The notes beneath the pieces were generated by a model. The model was not told the origin of the DNA and did no database searches. It saw nothing but the letters and a program-made list of their open reading frames with translations. DNA of 64,000 nucleotides from Glaciihabitans tibetensis (GTDB lineage: Bacteria; Actinomycetota; Actinomycetes; Actinomycetales; Microbacteriaceae). Location: positions 496,001-560,000 of the forward strand of contig NZ_PVTL01000001.1 in assembly GCF_003003265.1 (NCBI RefSeq). Reading direction: 5' to 3'. Made by a program: the position numbers and the translations under genes. Below are positions 15,552 through 25,422 of the stretch, piece after piece; position 1 is the stretch's first letter, and each line of letters opens with the position of its first letter.

Positions 15552-18206
15552 ATGCAGACCGCAGATATCCAAAGCCGCTGGCTCAACTTTTTCGGTGACC
15601 GGGGGCACACGGTTGTACCGTCCGCCTCGCTGGTGAGCGACGACCCGACGCTGCTCTTTACGGTCGCCGGGATGGTGCCGTTCGTTCCCTATCTCACCGG
15701 GCTCGTCCCAGCTCCGTACCCGCGCGCCACCAGCGTGCAAAAGTGCATCCGCACGCTGGACATCGAAGAAGTGGGCAAGACGCCACGGCACGGCACGTTC
15801 TTCCAGATGAACGGCAACTTCTCCTTCGGCGATTACTTCAAGGAACAGGCAATTTCCTATGCCTGGGAACTGCTCACCAGCTCGGAGGCCGACGGCGGCT
15901 TCGGGCTCCAGGAGAAGGACCTCTGGGTCACCGTCTACAAGGACGACGACGAGGCGATTCGTCTGTGGAAGCAGGTCGCCGGTCTGCCGGACGAGCGCAT
16001 CCAGCGACTCGACATGGACACGAACTACTGGTCCACCGGCCAGCCCGGACCCGCTGGCCCCTGCTCGGAGATCTTCTTCGATCGAGGCCCCGCCTACGGA
16101 GCCGACGGCGGCCCCGCGACGGACGATGACCGGTACGTGGAGATCTGGAACCTCGTCTTTATGCAGTACCTGCGCGGCGAGGGCAGTGGCAAGAACTTTG
16201 AGATCCTCGGCGAGCTGCCGAAGAAGAACATCGACACCGGAATGGGCATGGAGCGCCTCGCGTTCCTGACCCAGGGTGTCGAGAACATGTACGAGATCGA
16301 CCAGGTGCGACCGGTTCTGGATCGCGCTTCCGAGATCTCGGGTCGCCGCTACGGGGCCAATCACGACGACGATGTGCGGATGCGGGTTATCGCAGACCAC
16401 GTGCGCTCCTCCTTGATGCTGATGTCTGACGGTGTGCGCCCCAGCAACGAGGGCCGCGGCTACATCCTTCGTCGCCTGATGCGCCGCGCCATCCGCGCCA
16501 TGCGCCTGCTGGGAGTGGACGCTCCGAGCTTCAGCGAACTGTTCCCCGCGTCCCGCGATGCGATGAAGGCTGCTTACCCGGAGGTCGGCACGGAGTTCGA
16601 CCGCATCTCCCGCCTCGCTCTCGGCGAGGAAGAGACCTTCCTCCGCACTCTGGCGAGCGGCACAAGCATCCTCGACCTCGCCGTCGCGACGACCCAGAAG
16701 ACGGGATCGACGCAGCTCGCCGGAGACACCGCGTTCCAGCTCCACGACACCTTCGGTTTTCCGATTGACCTCACCCTCGAGATGGCGGAAGAGGCGGGGC
16801 TGAGCGTTGACCGCGACGCCTTCGATACCCTCATGTCCGAACAACGTGCGATGGCCAAGGCCGATGCGAAGGCGAAGAAGACCGCGCTGGCGGACCTGTC
16901 GGTGTACGGCGACTTCCGCGCGCTTGGCGAAACGGTGTTCACCGGCTACGAACTTCTCAAGACCGACAGCACGATCCTCGGGCTCATCGTTGATGGCGCC
17001 TCCGTTGATCGTGCGGTGGTCGGTGATATCGCCGAGGTCATTCTCGCCGAGACCGCCCTCTACCCGGAGTCCGGCGGCCAGGAAGCCGACGCGGGCAGCA
17101 TCGTGGGCAAGGGGTTCGACCTCGAAGTGCTCGACGTGCAGCGCCCGATCAAGGGACTGGTCAGTCACCGAGTGCAGGTTCGCAGCGGCGAGGTGGGAGT
17201 GGGGGATGCCGCGACCAGCGTGGTCGACCCCGTGTGGCGTCACGCCGCGGCCCAGGCCCATTCCGCGACCCACCTCATTCACGCGGCGCTGCGCCAGACC
17301 CTCGGCTCTGACGCGCATCAGGCTGGCTCGTATAACAAGGCCGGCTACATGCGCCTCGACTTCAACTGGAACCAGCCGCTGTCTCCGGCGACCCGCAGCG
17401 AGATCGAGAACATCGCCAACAACGCCATCCTCGAGAATCTGGAGGTGACCACCCGTATCCTTCCGCTCGCCGAAGCGAAGTCGCTGGGAGCAATGGCGCT
17501 ATTCGGCGAGAAGTACGGCGACACGGTTCGCGTGGTTGAAATCGGCGGCCCATGGTCGCTCGAGCTCTGCGCCGGCACCCACGTGTCGCGCTCCGCCGAA
17601 GTTGGCCTCATCAACTTGGTCGGCGAGTCCTCAATCGGCTCGACGAGCCGGCGCATCGAGTCACTCGTGGGGTTCGACGCGTTCAAGGACCTCGCGACCG
17701 AGCGCTCGATTGTCTCCCAGCTGACCAGCTCGCTCAAGACTCCGCGAGAGCAGTTGCCCGAGCGTATCTCCGACCTGGTGACGAACCTCAAGGCCGCCGA
17801 GAAGCGCATCGCCCAGTACGAGGCGGCCGAGCTCGCAGCACGGGTGCCCGCGTTGGTGTCGCGTGTCTCCCACGTCGGCGCGGTTCGTCTCATCAGTGAG
17901 AACGTCGGAACGGTCAAAACCACTGACGAACTCCGCTCGCTCGCCACAACGGTGCGGGAGCGGCTCGGGTCGGAAGCGGCCGTGGTCGCCCTCGCGGCCG
18001 ACGTGTCTGGCAAGCCCGCCGTGATCGTTGCCACGAACGATGAGGCCCGCAAATCTGGCGTGCGCGCCGGCGCCCTGGCGAAGCTCGCGTCCGGCATTCT
18101 CGGCGGTGGCGGGGGAGGCAAGGATGACCTCGCGCAGGGCGGCGGCTCCGACCTGACCGCCATCGACACCGCCCTACAGGCGATCAGCGCGAACGTCGCC
18201 GGCTAG
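15552..18206 (+). CDS. alaS: Alanine--tRNA ligase
   Basis: Class II aminoacyl-tRNA synthetase charging tRNA-Ala. The 884-residue protein has the full domain order: catalytic core with KCIRTLDIEEVGKT and FFQMNGNFSFGDYFK (motif 2 region), GPCSEIFFDRG, motif 3 region NTGMGMERL-like (IDTGMGMERLAFL), the tRNA-recognition helices, the editing domain with HSATHLIHAALR and CAGTHVSRSAEVG zinc ligands, and the C-Ala domain with the glycine-rich segment near the end. No insertion or truncation is apparent. The stop overlaps the ruvX GTG by one base, so alaS leads a coupled operon with ruvX, mltG and the aro genes, a common actinobacterial order. Confidence 0.98.
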   Translation: MQTADIQSRWLNFFGDRGHTVVPSASLVSDDPTLLFTVAGMVPFVPYLTGLVPAPYPRATSVQKCIRTLDIEEVGKTPRHGTFFQMNGNFSFGDYFKEQAISYAWELLTSSEADGGFGLQEKDLWVTVYKDDDEAIRLWKQVAGLPDERIQRLDMDTNYWSTGQPGPAGPCSEIFFDRGPAYGADGGPATDDDRYVEIWNLVFMQYLRGEGSGKNFEILGELPKKNIDTGMGMERLAFLTQGVENMYEIDQVRPVLDRASEISGRRYGANHDDDVRMRVIADHVRSSLMLMSDGVRPSNEGRGYILRRLMRRAIRAMRLLGVDAPSFSELFPASRDAMKAAYPEVGTEFDRISRLALGEEETFLRTLASGTSILDLAVATTQKTGSTQLAGDTAFQLHDTFGFPIDLTLEMAEEAGLSVDRDAFDTLMSEQRAMAKADAKAKKTALADLSVYGDFRALGETVFTGYELLKTDSTILGLIVDGASVDRAVVGDIAEVILAETALYPESGGQEADAGSIVGKGFDLEVLDVQRPIKGLVSHRVQVRSGEVGVGDAATSVVDPVWRHAAAQAHSATHLIHAALRQTLGSDAHQAGSYNKAGYMRLDFNWNQPLSPATRSEIENIANNAILENLEVTTRILPLAEAKSLGAMALFGEKYGDTVRVVEIGGPWSLELCAGTHVSRSAEVGLINLVGESSIGSTSRRIESLVGFDAFKDLATERSIVSQLTSSLKTPREQLPERISDLVTNLKAAEKRIAQYEAAELAARVPALVSRVSHVGAVRLISENVGTVKTTDELRSLATTVRERLGSEAAVVALAADVSGKPAVIVATNDEARKSGVRAGALAKLASGILGGGGGGKDDLAQGGGSDLTAIDTALQAISANVAG

Positions 18207-18664
18207 TGCGAACCGGGGTGCGCGTCGGTGTCGACGTCGGGAAGGTGCGGATCGGAGTAGCCCGTACCGACTTCCACGGCATGCTCGCCACCCCGGTCGA
18301 GACGGTGAAGCGGGGAGACGGCGACGTTGCGCGCATCCTGGCGATCGCCGTCGAGCTGGACGCGACCGAGTTCATCGTTGGCTTGCCCCTGTCGCTTGCG
18401 GGAACACACACTGCATCGACGGAGGACGCGGAGACCTTCGCACGAATCTTGGCAACCGCGACCGGAATCCCGGTGCGGATGGTGGACGAACGCCTGTCGA
18501 CCGTGTCGGCCCAGGCTGCCCTGCGTTCAGCCGGGAGAAACAGTAAAAGCTCACGTCCCGTGATCGACCAGGTGGCAGCCGTTATTATTGTCCAACATGC
18601 CCTCGACTTCGAGCGCGCCGCGGGACGACCGCCGGGCGTGCTTGTCGAGGCGGACGAAGGATAA
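18206..18664 (+). CDS. ruvX: Holliday junction resolvase-like protein RuvX (YqgF)
   Basis: RNase H-fold protein of the YqgF family; the E. coli member takes part in 16S rRNA 5'-end maturation and others cleave Holliday junctions. The 152-residue sequence shows RVGVDVGKVRIGVARTD with the first acidic residue, FIVGLPLSLAG, the VDERLSTVSAQ glutamate motif, and VIDQVAAVIIVQHALD with the last conserved Asp. It starts with GTG overlapping the alaS stop. The C-terminal tail (ERAAGRPPG) matches actinobacterial relatives. Confidence 0.96.
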   Translation: MRTGVRVGVDVGKVRIGVARTDFHGMLATPVETVKRGDGDVARILAIAVELDATEFIVGLPLSLAGTHTASTEDAETFARILATATGIPVRMVDERLSTVSAQAALRSAGRNSKSSRPVIDQVAAVIIVQHALDFERAAGRPPGVLVEADEG

Positions 18665-18671
18665 ACACCCT

Positions 18672-20174
18672 GTGGCCGACGACCTGAACCGGGACAACCC
18701 CGTTCCAGCACAGCCCGATGATGGTGCCCGCGTGCGGCTGCCCCCCGCGGCATCCTACGTTCCGCCCACACGGCGCCAGTTGCGTGAGAGCGAGACACGC
18801 GCGAAGGCTCACGAAACGGACTCGTCGCGTGCGGCCGACCCAGCCCAACCAGCGCCCCAGGTGGAGCCCGCTACGGCCTCGCCATCTGCGTCGAGCTCAG
18901 GGGTGCCGGCCACAGAGCAGCCAGCCACAGCGATGCCAGCCACAGCCATGCCAGCCACAGAGCGGCCGACCAGCGCCGACGATGAACCGCTGACCGTCGA
19001 CCAGCTGTTCGGTCCGTCGAGCGCGGACGGCAAACGCGGCACCGATCCCGACTCGGGGGCATCCTGGCCGCCGCCGCCGCACCCTTCCGGGCGCCCGCCG
19101 CGTCGTCGGCGCCTCTGGCTCATCTGGCTGTGGGTGCTGGTCGTGCTACTCGCGCTCGTCGGCGGAGCCGCGGCCGCGGTCTGGGTGATGTTCGAGGACC
19201 AGGTGCGCCAGGTGCTCGGCATCGAGCTGCCCAACGATTACGAGGGCACCGGCAACGGTGAAGCGGTCACGGTGACCATTGTATCCGGCGACGTCGGCGG
19301 GGACATCGCGACGAAGCTGGAAGAGGCCGGGGTCACCATGACCTACGACGCCTTCTACGACCTGCTGGTCGCCCAGGAAGTTCAACCGACCTTTATGCCG
19401 GGCAGCTACCCTCTCCAGAAAGAAATGAGCGCCCAGTCAGCCTTGGACGTGCTGGCGAACCCGGCCAACGTCGCGACATCCAGGGTTCTCATCACCGAAG
19501 GCTCCACTCTTCCCCAAACACTCGCGTCCCTCTCCGAGGGCACCGGTTTGCCGCTATCCGACTTTGAGGCGGTCGCAGCGAACTACACCGCGTTCGGCGT
19601 GCCCGCCACGGCGCCCAGCCTCGAGGGCTGGCTCTTTCCCGCGACCTACGAATTCGAGCCGGGTGTGACGGCGCAACAGATCCTGCAGACGATGGCTGAC
19701 CGCATGCTGCAATCGCTCGATGCCGCCGGAGTAGCCGTGGCTGACCGCCAGCGCGTGCTCACACTCGCCTCAATCGTGCAGAAGGAGGGCGGAAGCATTG
19801 AGGACTTCCCGATCGTCGCCCGGTTGTTCCTCAACCGTTTGGCGATGACTCCGCCGATGAACCTCGAGTCGGATGCGACCGTGAGCTACGGCACAGGCGG
19901 CACATCGATTTTCACCACCGACGAAGAGCGTGGGGATGCGAGCAACCTGTACAACACGTACGCGAACCCCGGACTGCCCGTTGGCCCGATTTCCGCTCCC
20001 GGAGACGATGCGATCAATGCTGTGCTGAATCCCGCCGTGGGGGACTGGGTGTACATGGTTCTCGTCAACGGCGACACCGGCGAGACCAAATTCTCGGTCA
20101 CGTTCGCCGAGCATGAAGCCGCGGTGCTGGAGTGGCAGGACTGGATCCGGGCGAACCCGGACTGGGACAACTGA
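18672..20174 (+). CDS. mltG: Endolytic murein transglycosylase MltG
   Basis: Membrane-bound lytic transglycosylase that cuts nascent peptidoglycan and is thought to end glycan elongation. The 500-residue product from GTG 18672, preceded by AAGGA, has a long cytoplasmic tail of about 145 residues rich in Pro, Ala and Thr, a membrane helix at about 148-173 (WLIWLWVLVVLLALVGG), then the YceG domain with the catalytic Glu372 in ASIVQKEGG and the NLESDATVSYG and YNTYANPGLPVGPI motifs. The cytoplasmic tail holds four pentapeptide repeats (ATxxP) from a 15-bp tandem repeat. Its stop overlaps aroE by one base. Confidence 0.96.
   Translation: MADDLNRDNPVPAQPDDGARVRLPPAASYVPPTRRQLRESETRAKAHETDSSRAADPAQPAPQVEPATASPSASSSGVPATEQPATAMPATAMPATERPTSADDEPLTVDQLFGPSSADGKRGTDPDSGASWPPPPHPSGRPPRRRRLWLIWLWVLVVLLALVGGAAAAVWVMFEDQVRQVLGIELPNDYEGTGNGEAVTVTIVSGDVGGDIATKLEEAGVTMTYDAFYDLLVAQEVQPTFMPGSYPLQKEMSAQSALDVLANPANVATSRVLITEGSTLPQTLASLSEGTGLPLSDFEAVAANYTAFGVPATAPSLEGWLFPATYEFEPGVTAQQILQTMADRMLQSLDAAGVAVADRQRVLTLASIVQKEGGSIEDFPIVARLFLNRLAMTPPMNLESDATVSYGTGGTSIFTTDEERGDASNLYNTYANPGLPVGPISAPGDDAINAVLNPAVGDWVYMVLVNGDTGETKFSVTFAEHEAAVLEWQDWIRANPDWDN
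18909..18968 (+). repeat. 15-bp tandem repeat in mltG, four units
   Basis: Four consecutive 15-base units of the form GCCACAGnnnnGCCn encode ATEQP, ATAMP, ATAMP and ATERP in the cytoplasmic tail of MltG. The repeat keeps frame, so copy-number change would only alter tail length. Confidence 0.9.
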
Positions 20175-21043
20175 TGACGGATTCCGCCGATGCGCGGCAG
20201 CAGCTGGCGGTTCTCGGGTCTCCGATCGGTCACTCGAAGTCGCCGGCGCTGCACGCGGCCGCCTACCGTGCCCTCGGCCTCGACTGGCACTACGACGCGG
20301 TCGAGGTGACGGTCGACGCCCTGCCCGAGTTCGTCCGGTCGCGGCCAGCGCAGTGGCGCGGGCTCTCCCTGACCATGCCGCTCAAGCGGAGCGTGCTTCC
20401 CCTGCTCGACTCGCGTGACGCGATCGTGAACCTCGCCGGTGGGGCGAACACCGTTCTGTTCTCGCCCGAGGGGGACACCCGCGCCATCCGGGGCTTCAAC
20501 ACCGACGTGTACGGCGTCCGCGCAGCGCTCGAGACGAACGGGGTCAATAAGCTCGGCTACATTTACCTCCTCGGTGGGGGTGCGACCGCGGCATCCGCTC
20601 TCATCGCCTCAAGCCAGCTGGGGGCTGACCGCGCGCTCATCGTGGTGCGCACACCGCTTAAGGCGCTCGAACTCGCCCAGCTTGGTCGGCATCTCGGAAT
20701 GGATGTCACGGTGCAGGCTTTCTCCGACGACGCAGCCGACCGTCCGAAAGGGGTGCCCGATGCCGTCATCAGCACGTTGCCCGGAGGGATCTCGCTCGAG
20801 GCGGAGCTCTTCTCCGACCGGATGCGGGCGCGCTCGGTACTCCTCGACGTCGCCTACGACCCCTGGCCGAGCGCACTGGCCACCGAATGGCAGGCGGCCA
20901 AGGGCACCGTCATCTCGGGCCTTGAGATGCTCGTGCACCAGGCGATCGCGCAGGTGCGTATTTTTGTCGCCGGCGACGCGAGCACACCGCTGCCCGACGA
21001 ATCCTTGGTGCTGAAGTCAATGCGGGCGGCGCTGACGCCCTAG
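20174..21043 (+). CDS. aroE: Shikimate dehydrogenase
   Basis: NADPH-dependent reduction of 3-dehydroshikimate to shikimate. The 289-residue protein opens with AVLGSPIGHSKSPALH, the substrate-binding serine motif, carries the catalytic lysine in SLTMPLKRSV, GGANTVL, and the GFNTDVYG aspartate motif, then the dinucleotide-binding LGGGATAASAL. The ATG at 20174 overlaps the mltG stop; an upstream in-frame ATG at 20132 lies inside mltG and adds 14 unrelated residues. The dinucleotide site lacks the usual Arg-rich NADP clamp in an obvious form, so it may belong to an AroE-like subgroup, but its place before aroC, aroK and aroB supports the shikimate role. Confidence 0.93.
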   Translation: MTDSADARQQLAVLGSPIGHSKSPALHAAAYRALGLDWHYDAVEVTVDALPEFVRSRPAQWRGLSLTMPLKRSVLPLLDSRDAIVNLAGGANTVLFSPEGDTRAIRGFNTDVYGVRAALETNGVNKLGYIYLLGGGATAASALIASSQLGADRALIVVRTPLKALELAQLGRHLGMDVTVQAFSDDAADRPKGVPDAVISTLPGGISLEAELFSDRMRARSVLLDVAYDPWPSALATEWQAAKGTVISGLEMLVHQAIAQVRIFVAGDASTPLPDESLVLKSMRAALTP

Positions 21044-21064
21044 GGCCTGTGGGAGGATTCTTAC

Positions 21065-22273
21065 ATGCTTCGTTGGTTGACCGCAGGTGAGTCCCACGGC
21101 CCCGAATTGGTGGCCACTATCGAGGGGATGCCCGCGGGCGTGCCCGTCAGTCTCGACGCCATCCGCGCCGATCTTGCCCGGCGCAAGCTGGGGTATGGTC
21201 GCGGCGCCCGGATGAAGTTCGAAGAAGACGAGCTGAACATCTCTGGGGGCGTGCGCTTTGGGTTGACGATGGGCAGCCCGGTCGCGCTGCGCATCGGCAA
21301 CACCGAGTGGCCTCGCTGGGTCGACGTGATGAGCGCGTCGCCGGTTGACCGGGAGAGCCTGCCGAAGGGCCGAGGTGCTGCGCTCACACGCCCGCGGCCC
21401 GGGCACGCCGACCTGGTCGGCATGCAGAAGTACAACTTCGATGAGTCCCGCAACGTGCTCGAGCGGGCCAGCGCGCGCGAAACCGCCGCGCGGGTGGCGC
21501 TCGGTGCCGTCGCGCGGGCATTCCTGGCGGAACTCGGCATCACGCTGGTGAGCCACACGCTGTCTATCGGCACGGTTCGGGTGCCCGAGGGCGCAGAGCT
21601 GCCGATGCCGTCCGACGTCGCCGCGCTGGACGCGGATCCCCTCCGCTGCTTCGACGCGGGTACCTCCGCCGCGATGGTGGCCGAGGTCGACGCCGCCCAG
21701 AGCGCGGGGGACACCCTGGGCGGTGTGGTCGAGGTTCTTGCCTACGGCGTGCCGCCGGGACTCGGCTCCTACGTGCACTGGGACCGTCGACTGGACTCCC
21801 AGCTGGCCGCGGCCCTCATGGGCATCCAGGCGATCAAGGGCGTCGAGGTCGGCGACGGCTTCCTCACCACCACCCGTCGCGGCTCGGAAGCCCACGATGA
21901 GCTGGTCACCGACGGCGAGGAGATCTCCCGGCTGTCCGACAAGGCCGGGGGCACCGAGGGCGGCATGAGCACCGGCACGATCCTGCGGGTACGCGCCGGC
22001 ATGAAGCCGATCGCGACGGTGCCCCATGCGCTTCGGACGGTGGATGTCGCAACCGGCGTCGCTGCCGAGGCGCACCACCAGCGTTCCGACGTCTGTGCCG
22101 TGCCTGCCGCTGGTGTCGTGGCGGAGGCGATGGTTGCGCTGGTACTCGCGAACTCCGTGCTCGAAAAGTTCGGTGGTGACGCGATCGAAGAGACGAAACG
22201 CAACCTCGAGGGGTACCTCGCGGCTATTCCCGCCCGCCACCGCACGGCCCGGGCGGCTGACGACCGTGCCTGA
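21065..22273 (+). CDS. aroC: Chorismate synthase
   Basis: FMN-dependent conversion of EPSP to chorismate, the branch point to aromatic amino acids. The 402-residue protein has the family start [19 protein letters not shown], the flavin-site motif [33 protein letters not shown], and the late signature [17 protein letters not shown]. An AGGATT sequence lies just before the ATG. The gene begins 21 bases after aroE and its end overlaps aroK by 8 bases. Confidence 0.98.
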   Translation: MLRWLTAGESHGPELVATIEGMPAGVPVSLDAIRADLARRKLGYGRGARMKFEEDELNISGGVRFGLTMGSPVALRIGNTEWPRWVDVMSASPVDRESLPKGRGAALTRPRPGHADLVGMQKYNFDESRNVLERASARETAARVALGAVARAFLAELGITLVSHTLSIGTVRVPEGAELPMPSDVAALDADPLRCFDAGTSAAMVAEVDAAQSAGDTLGGVVEVLAYGVPPGLGSYVHWDRRLDSQLAAALMGIQAIKGVEVGDGFLTTTRRGSEAHDELVTDGEEISRLSDKAGGTEGGMSTGTILRVRAGMKPIATVPHALRTVDVATGVAAEAHHQRSDVCAVPAAGVVAEAMVALVLANSVLEKFGGDAIEETKRNLEGYLAAIPARHRTARAADDRA

Positions 22274-22769
22274 TCGACCGCTCCTGGTGCTGATCGGAGC
22301 GCCCGCCGCGGGTAAGACGCGCCTGGGTAAGCGCGTGGCGAATCTGCTCGGTGTTCCGTTCGTCGACACGGACAAGCGAATCGTGGCCGCGCACGGCGCG
22401 ATCAGCGATATCTTCGCGGAACACGGCGAGCCCCACTTTCGCGAGCTCGAGCGCGAAGCGGTTGAGCAGGCGCTGACCGAAGAGGCCGTCGTCGCCCTCG
22501 GCGGTGGCGCGGTACTGCACGCCGATACCCAACGGGACCTGGTCGACCAGCGCGTTGTGCTGCTCACCGTTACGCGTGCCGCCGTCGAGGCGCGGATCAC
22601 CACGGGTAAACGGCCGCTCGTGGCGGGGGTTGACTCGTGGCAGGCGCTGGTTGACGCGCGCCGTCCCCTCTATGAGAGCCTCGCCACCCGCACTTTCGAC
22701 ACCTCGCATCGCCACCTCGACGACATCGCCGCCGATGTCGCACGCTGGATACAGGAGAACGACTCGTGA
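22266..22769 (+). CDS. aroK: Shikimate kinase
   Basis: ATP-dependent phosphorylation of shikimate. The 167-residue protein starts with GTG at 22266, eight bases before the aroC stop ends; a longer in-frame reading overlaps aroC and is not shikimate kinase. Visible are the P-loop [13 protein letters not shown] (an Ala replaces the usual Gly before Ala-Gly-Lys), the shikimate-binding FVDTDKRI aspartate, FRELEREAV arginine, GGGAVL, and the lid [10 protein letters not shown]. It overlaps aroB by the four bases GTGA. Confidence 0.96.
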   Translation: MPDRPLLVLIGAPAAGKTRLGKRVANLLGVPFVDTDKRIVAAHGAISDIFAEHGEPHFRELEREAVEQALTEEAVVALGGGAVLHADTQRDLVDQRVVLLTVTRAAVEARITTGKRPLVAGVDSWQALVDARRPLYESLATRTFDTSHRHLDDIAADVARWIQENDS

Positions 22770-23851
22770 CAGACACCGAGCAGACCACCACCATCCCCGT
22801 GGGCGGCGCAGACCCCTACAGTGTCGTCATCGGGCGCGGCCTGCTCTCCGGGCTCGCGGAGATCATCGGGTCCAAGGCGACCAAGGTGATGATCGTCCAC
22901 GCCCCCACCCTGGGTGCGAAGGCCAATGAACTGCGCGACAGCCTCCTCGATCGTTACGAAGTGGTGCTCGCCGAGGTTCCGGATGCCGAGGCCGCCAAAC
23001 GGGTAGAGGTCGCAGCATTCTGCTGGCAGGTTCTCGGCCAGACCGACTTCACCCGCAGCGACGTGATCATCGGCCTGGGCGGGGGAGCCACGACCGACCT
23101 CGCCGGATTCGTCGCGGCAACCTGGCTGCGCGGCGTGCGACTGATCCAGATTCCGACCACCGTGCTCGGAATGGTAGATGCCGCGATCGGCGGTAAAACC
23201 GGGATCAACACCGCCGAGGGCAAGAACCTCGTCGGTGCCTTCTACGCACCGGCCGCGGTGCTCGTCGACCTCGACCTGCTGGCGACGCTCGGGCGCAACG
23301 AGATTCTCGCCGGGTCTGCCGAGATCGTGAAGGCCGGGTTCATCGCCGAGCCGGAGATCCTCGACATCTACGAGGCAGACGTCGATCGCGCGGTCGACCC
23401 GGCCACGCCCGAGTTCCGCCGACTGATCGAGCTGGCAATCGCCATGAAGGCGAGAGTCGTCGGGGCGGACTTCAAGGAGGCTGGCCTCCGCGAAACCCTC
23501 AACTATGGGCACACGCTCGGCCACGCCATCGAGCACGCCGAGCGCTACGCCTGGCGGCACGGCGCGGCTGTTTCGGTGGGCATGGTGTTCGCTGCAGAGC
23601 TCTCCCGGATCACCGGGTCCCTCAGCGACGAGGCGGTCGCCCGACACCGCCGCATCCTCGAGTCGCTGACCCTGCCGACCACCTACCCGCTCGGCCGCTG
23701 GAAAACGCTGCTCGCCACCATGCAGCGCGACAAGAAGACGCGCGCCGGCATGCTGCGCTTCATCGTTCTCGATGACATCGGTAAGCCAAGCGTGCTGACC
23801 GGCCCAGAAGAGGCACTGCTGTTCGCCGCCTACGCCGAGATTGGTGTGTAG
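22766..23851 (+). CDS. aroB: 3-dehydroquinate synthase
   Basis: NAD- and metal-dependent cyclisation of DAHP to 3-dehydroquinate. The 361-residue sequence shows GLGGGATTDLAGFVAATWLRG (NAD site), PTTVLGMVDAAIGGKTGIN, the metal-ligand glutamate in GSAEIVKAGFI, and the two histidines in LNYGHTLGHAIEH and WRHGAAVSVGM. It starts with GTG overlapping the aroK stop. Together aroE, aroC, aroK, aroB and aroQ supply five of the seven shikimate-pathway steps in one block. Confidence 0.98.
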   Translation: MTDTEQTTTIPVGGADPYSVVIGRGLLSGLAEIIGSKATKVMIVHAPTLGAKANELRDSLLDRYEVVLAEVPDAEAAKRVEVAAFCWQVLGQTDFTRSDVIIGLGGGATTDLAGFVAATWLRGVRLIQIPTTVLGMVDAAIGGKTGINTAEGKNLVGAFYAPAAVLVDLDLLATLGRNEILAGSAEIVKAGFIAEPEILDIYEADVDRAVDPATPEFRRLIELAIAMKARVVGADFKEAGLRETLNYGHTLGHAIEHAERYAWRHGAAVSVGMVFAAELSRITGSLSDEAVARHRRILESLTLPTTYPLGRWKTLLATMQRDKKTRAGMLRFIVLDDIGKPSVLTGPEEALLFAAYAEIGV

Positions 23852-23874
23852 CTGATCGCCTCCGCCCCTCCCGA

Positions 23875-23880
23875 TAGGCT
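23875..23880 (+). promoter_or_regulatory. Candidate -10 hexamer TAGGCT for a leaderless aroQ transcript
   Basis: TAGGCT, a strong TANNNT match, ends exactly six bases before the aroQ GTG. There is no Shine-Dalgarno sequence in between. This would give aroQ its own promoter although it follows aroB by only 35 bases. Confidence 0.45.
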
Positions 23881-23886
23881 GGGCGA

Positions 23887-24327
23887 GTGAGCACTGTGCT
23901 GGTCTTGAACGGACCCAACCTCGGACGACTCGGCAGTCGCGAGCCCGACGTCTATGGAAGCCAGGACATGGCGGCGCTGAAAGCGCTGCTCGAGGCAGAG
24001 GCGCCCGCAGGCATCACGATCGACCTGCGCCAGACCAATGACGAGTCTGAACTTATCTCGTGGTTGTACGAGGCGGTAGACACTGCGAGCCCCGTCATCC
24101 TGAATCCGGCGGCGTTTACGCATTATTCGTACGCGTTGCGGGATGCCGCGGCGCTTGTCACGAAGGGTGGCGGCATCCTGGTTGAGGTGCACATCTCCAA
24201 CCCACACGCCCGCGAGGAGTTCCGCCACACGAGTGTGATCTCGGGTGTCGCGACCGGCGTCATCGCCGGTTTCGGATTCGACTCGTACGTGCTGGCGCTC
24301 AGCTCCATTGGGCGACTCGCCTCCTAG
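23887..24327 (+). CDS. aroQ: Type II 3-dehydroquinate dehydratase
   Basis: Dodecameric enzyme dehydrating 3-dehydroquinate to 3-dehydroshikimate. The 146-residue protein has the type II start VLVLNGPNLGRLGSREPDVYG with the catalytic Tyr23 and Arg18, the NDESELISWL motif, NPAAFTHYSYALRDA, and the catalytic histidine in VEVHISNPHAREEFRH. Length is normal. The GTG start has no ribosome-binding site, consistent with a leaderless message. Confidence 0.97.
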   Translation: MSTVLVLNGPNLGRLGSREPDVYGSQDMAALKALLEAEAPAGITIDLRQTNDESELISWLYEAVDTASPVILNPAAFTHYSYALRDAAALVTKGGGILVEVHISNPHAREEFRHTSVISGVATGVIAGFGFDSYVLALSSIGRLAS

Positions 24328-24332
24328 GCAAG

Positions 24333-24338
24333 TACACT
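24333..24338 (+). promoter_or_regulatory. Candidate -10 hexamer TACACT for efp
   Basis: TACACT lies in the 84-base gap between aroQ and efp, 73 bases before the efp ATG. TTGGGC at 24308-24313 could be a -35 at a long spacing of 19 bases. Support is limited to these matches. Confidence 0.3.
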
Positions 24339-24411
24339 CGACGGTGCCCGTTTAACCGCGGGCGGCGCGAGACGCCTCTTCTTTCCCTCCACGAAACGGA
24401 TACACACCGGC

Positions 24412-24972
24412 ATGGCCTCCACCAGCGATATCAAGAACGGCGTCGTTCTCAACATGGACGGCCAGCTTTGGACCGTCATCGACTTCCAGCATGTGAAGCC
24501 GGGCAAGGGCGGTGCGTTCGTGCGCACCAAGGTCAAGAACGTCATGAGCGGCAAGGTCGTGGACCGCACCTTCAACGCCGGCGCGAAGATCGAAACCGAG
24601 GTTGTGGACCGCAGCGAGTTCCAGTATCTCTACAAAGACCTCGACAGCTACGTGTTTATGAACGTGGCCGACTACGACCAGATCACCCTCACCGAGGCGC
24701 AGGTTGGCGACGCCGCCAACTTCATGCTCGAGAACCAGAACGTCACCCTCGCCCTGCACAACGGCGACCCGCTCTACGTCGAGCTTCCCGCCTCCGTCGT
24801 GCTGGAGATCACCTACACGGAGCCCGGCCTCCAGGGTGACCGCTCGACCGGGGGCACCAAGCCCGCCACCGTCGAGACCGGCTACCAGATCCAGGTTCCG
24901 TTGTTCCTCGAGCAGGGCACCCGCGTCAAGGTCGACACCCGCGACGGCAGCTACCTCGGCCGCGTCAACTAG
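24412..24972 (+). CDS. efp: Elongation factor P
   Basis: Translation factor that rescues ribosomes stalled at consecutive prolines. The 186-residue protein has the N-terminal KOW-like domain with the tip loop [12 protein letters not shown], where Lys32 is the residue modified in some bacteria; the PGKGGA form is the one reported to work with an unmodified lysine in actinobacteria. Domains II and III follow, ending [11 protein letters not shown]. Its stop overlaps the nusB GTG by one base. No EpmA/EpmB or EarP genes are in the window. Confidence 0.98.
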   Translation: MASTSDIKNGVVLNMDGQLWTVIDFQHVKPGKGGAFVRTKVKNVMSGKVVDRTFNAGAKIETEVVDRSEFQYLYKDLDSYVFMNVADYDQITLTEAQVGDAANFMLENQNVTLALHNGDPLYVELPASVVLEITYTEPGLQGDRSTGGTKPATVETGYQIQVPLFLEQGTRVKVDTRDGSYLGRVN

Positions 24973-25385
24973 TGGGCGCTCGGAGTAAAGCGCGTAAACG
25001 CGCCCTCGACGTTCTCTACGGCGCCGACGTGCGCGGCGAGTCCATCAACGCTTCGTTGTTGGCGGAGGAGAACCGGCAGCTCGCCGACCCGCTGCGTGCG
25101 AGCTCCTGGCAGTACGCAAAGGAGATCGTCGAGGGGGTTGCTGCCCACGGCGACGAGATCGACGAACTCATCGAGACGTACTCGCAGGGCTGGACCATCG
25201 AGCGGATGCCCGCCGTCGACCGAGCCATCATCCGCATCGGAATCTGGGAGCTGCTCCACAACGACGCTGTTCCCGACGGTGTCGCGATCTCCGAGGCAGT
25301 CGAGTCCGCGACCGTCCTCAGCACGGAAGATTCCGCAGGGTTCGTCAACGGACTCCTGGGTCGGATCGCCCAAATCAACGCGTAA
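24972..25385 (+). CDS. nusB: Transcription antitermination factor NusB
   Basis: RNA-binding all-helical protein that, with NusE/S10, assembles the rRNA antitermination complex on boxA. The 137-residue sequence begins GARSKARKRALDVLYGADVRGE, has the conserved ERMPAVDRAIIRIGIWELLH and ISEAVESATVLSTEDSAGFVNGLLGRI motifs. Coupled to efp by a one-base overlap through a GTG start, as in many actinobacteria where efp and nusB are adjacent. A long hairpin follows. Confidence 0.97.
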   Translation: MGARSKARKRALDVLYGADVRGESINASLLAEENRQLADPLRASSWQYAKEIVEGVAAHGDEIDELIETYSQGWTIERMPAVDRAIIRIGIWELLHNDAVPDGVAISEAVESATVLSTEDSAGFVNGLLGRIAQINA

Positions 25386-25422
25386 CACCTCGTCGCCGCG
25401 GACCCCGGTCGGCAGCACACCA

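Noticed and set aside
15417-17318. 633-residue - strand open frame opposite alaS
   Set aside because: Antisense shadow; alaS is complete with all motifs on the + strand.
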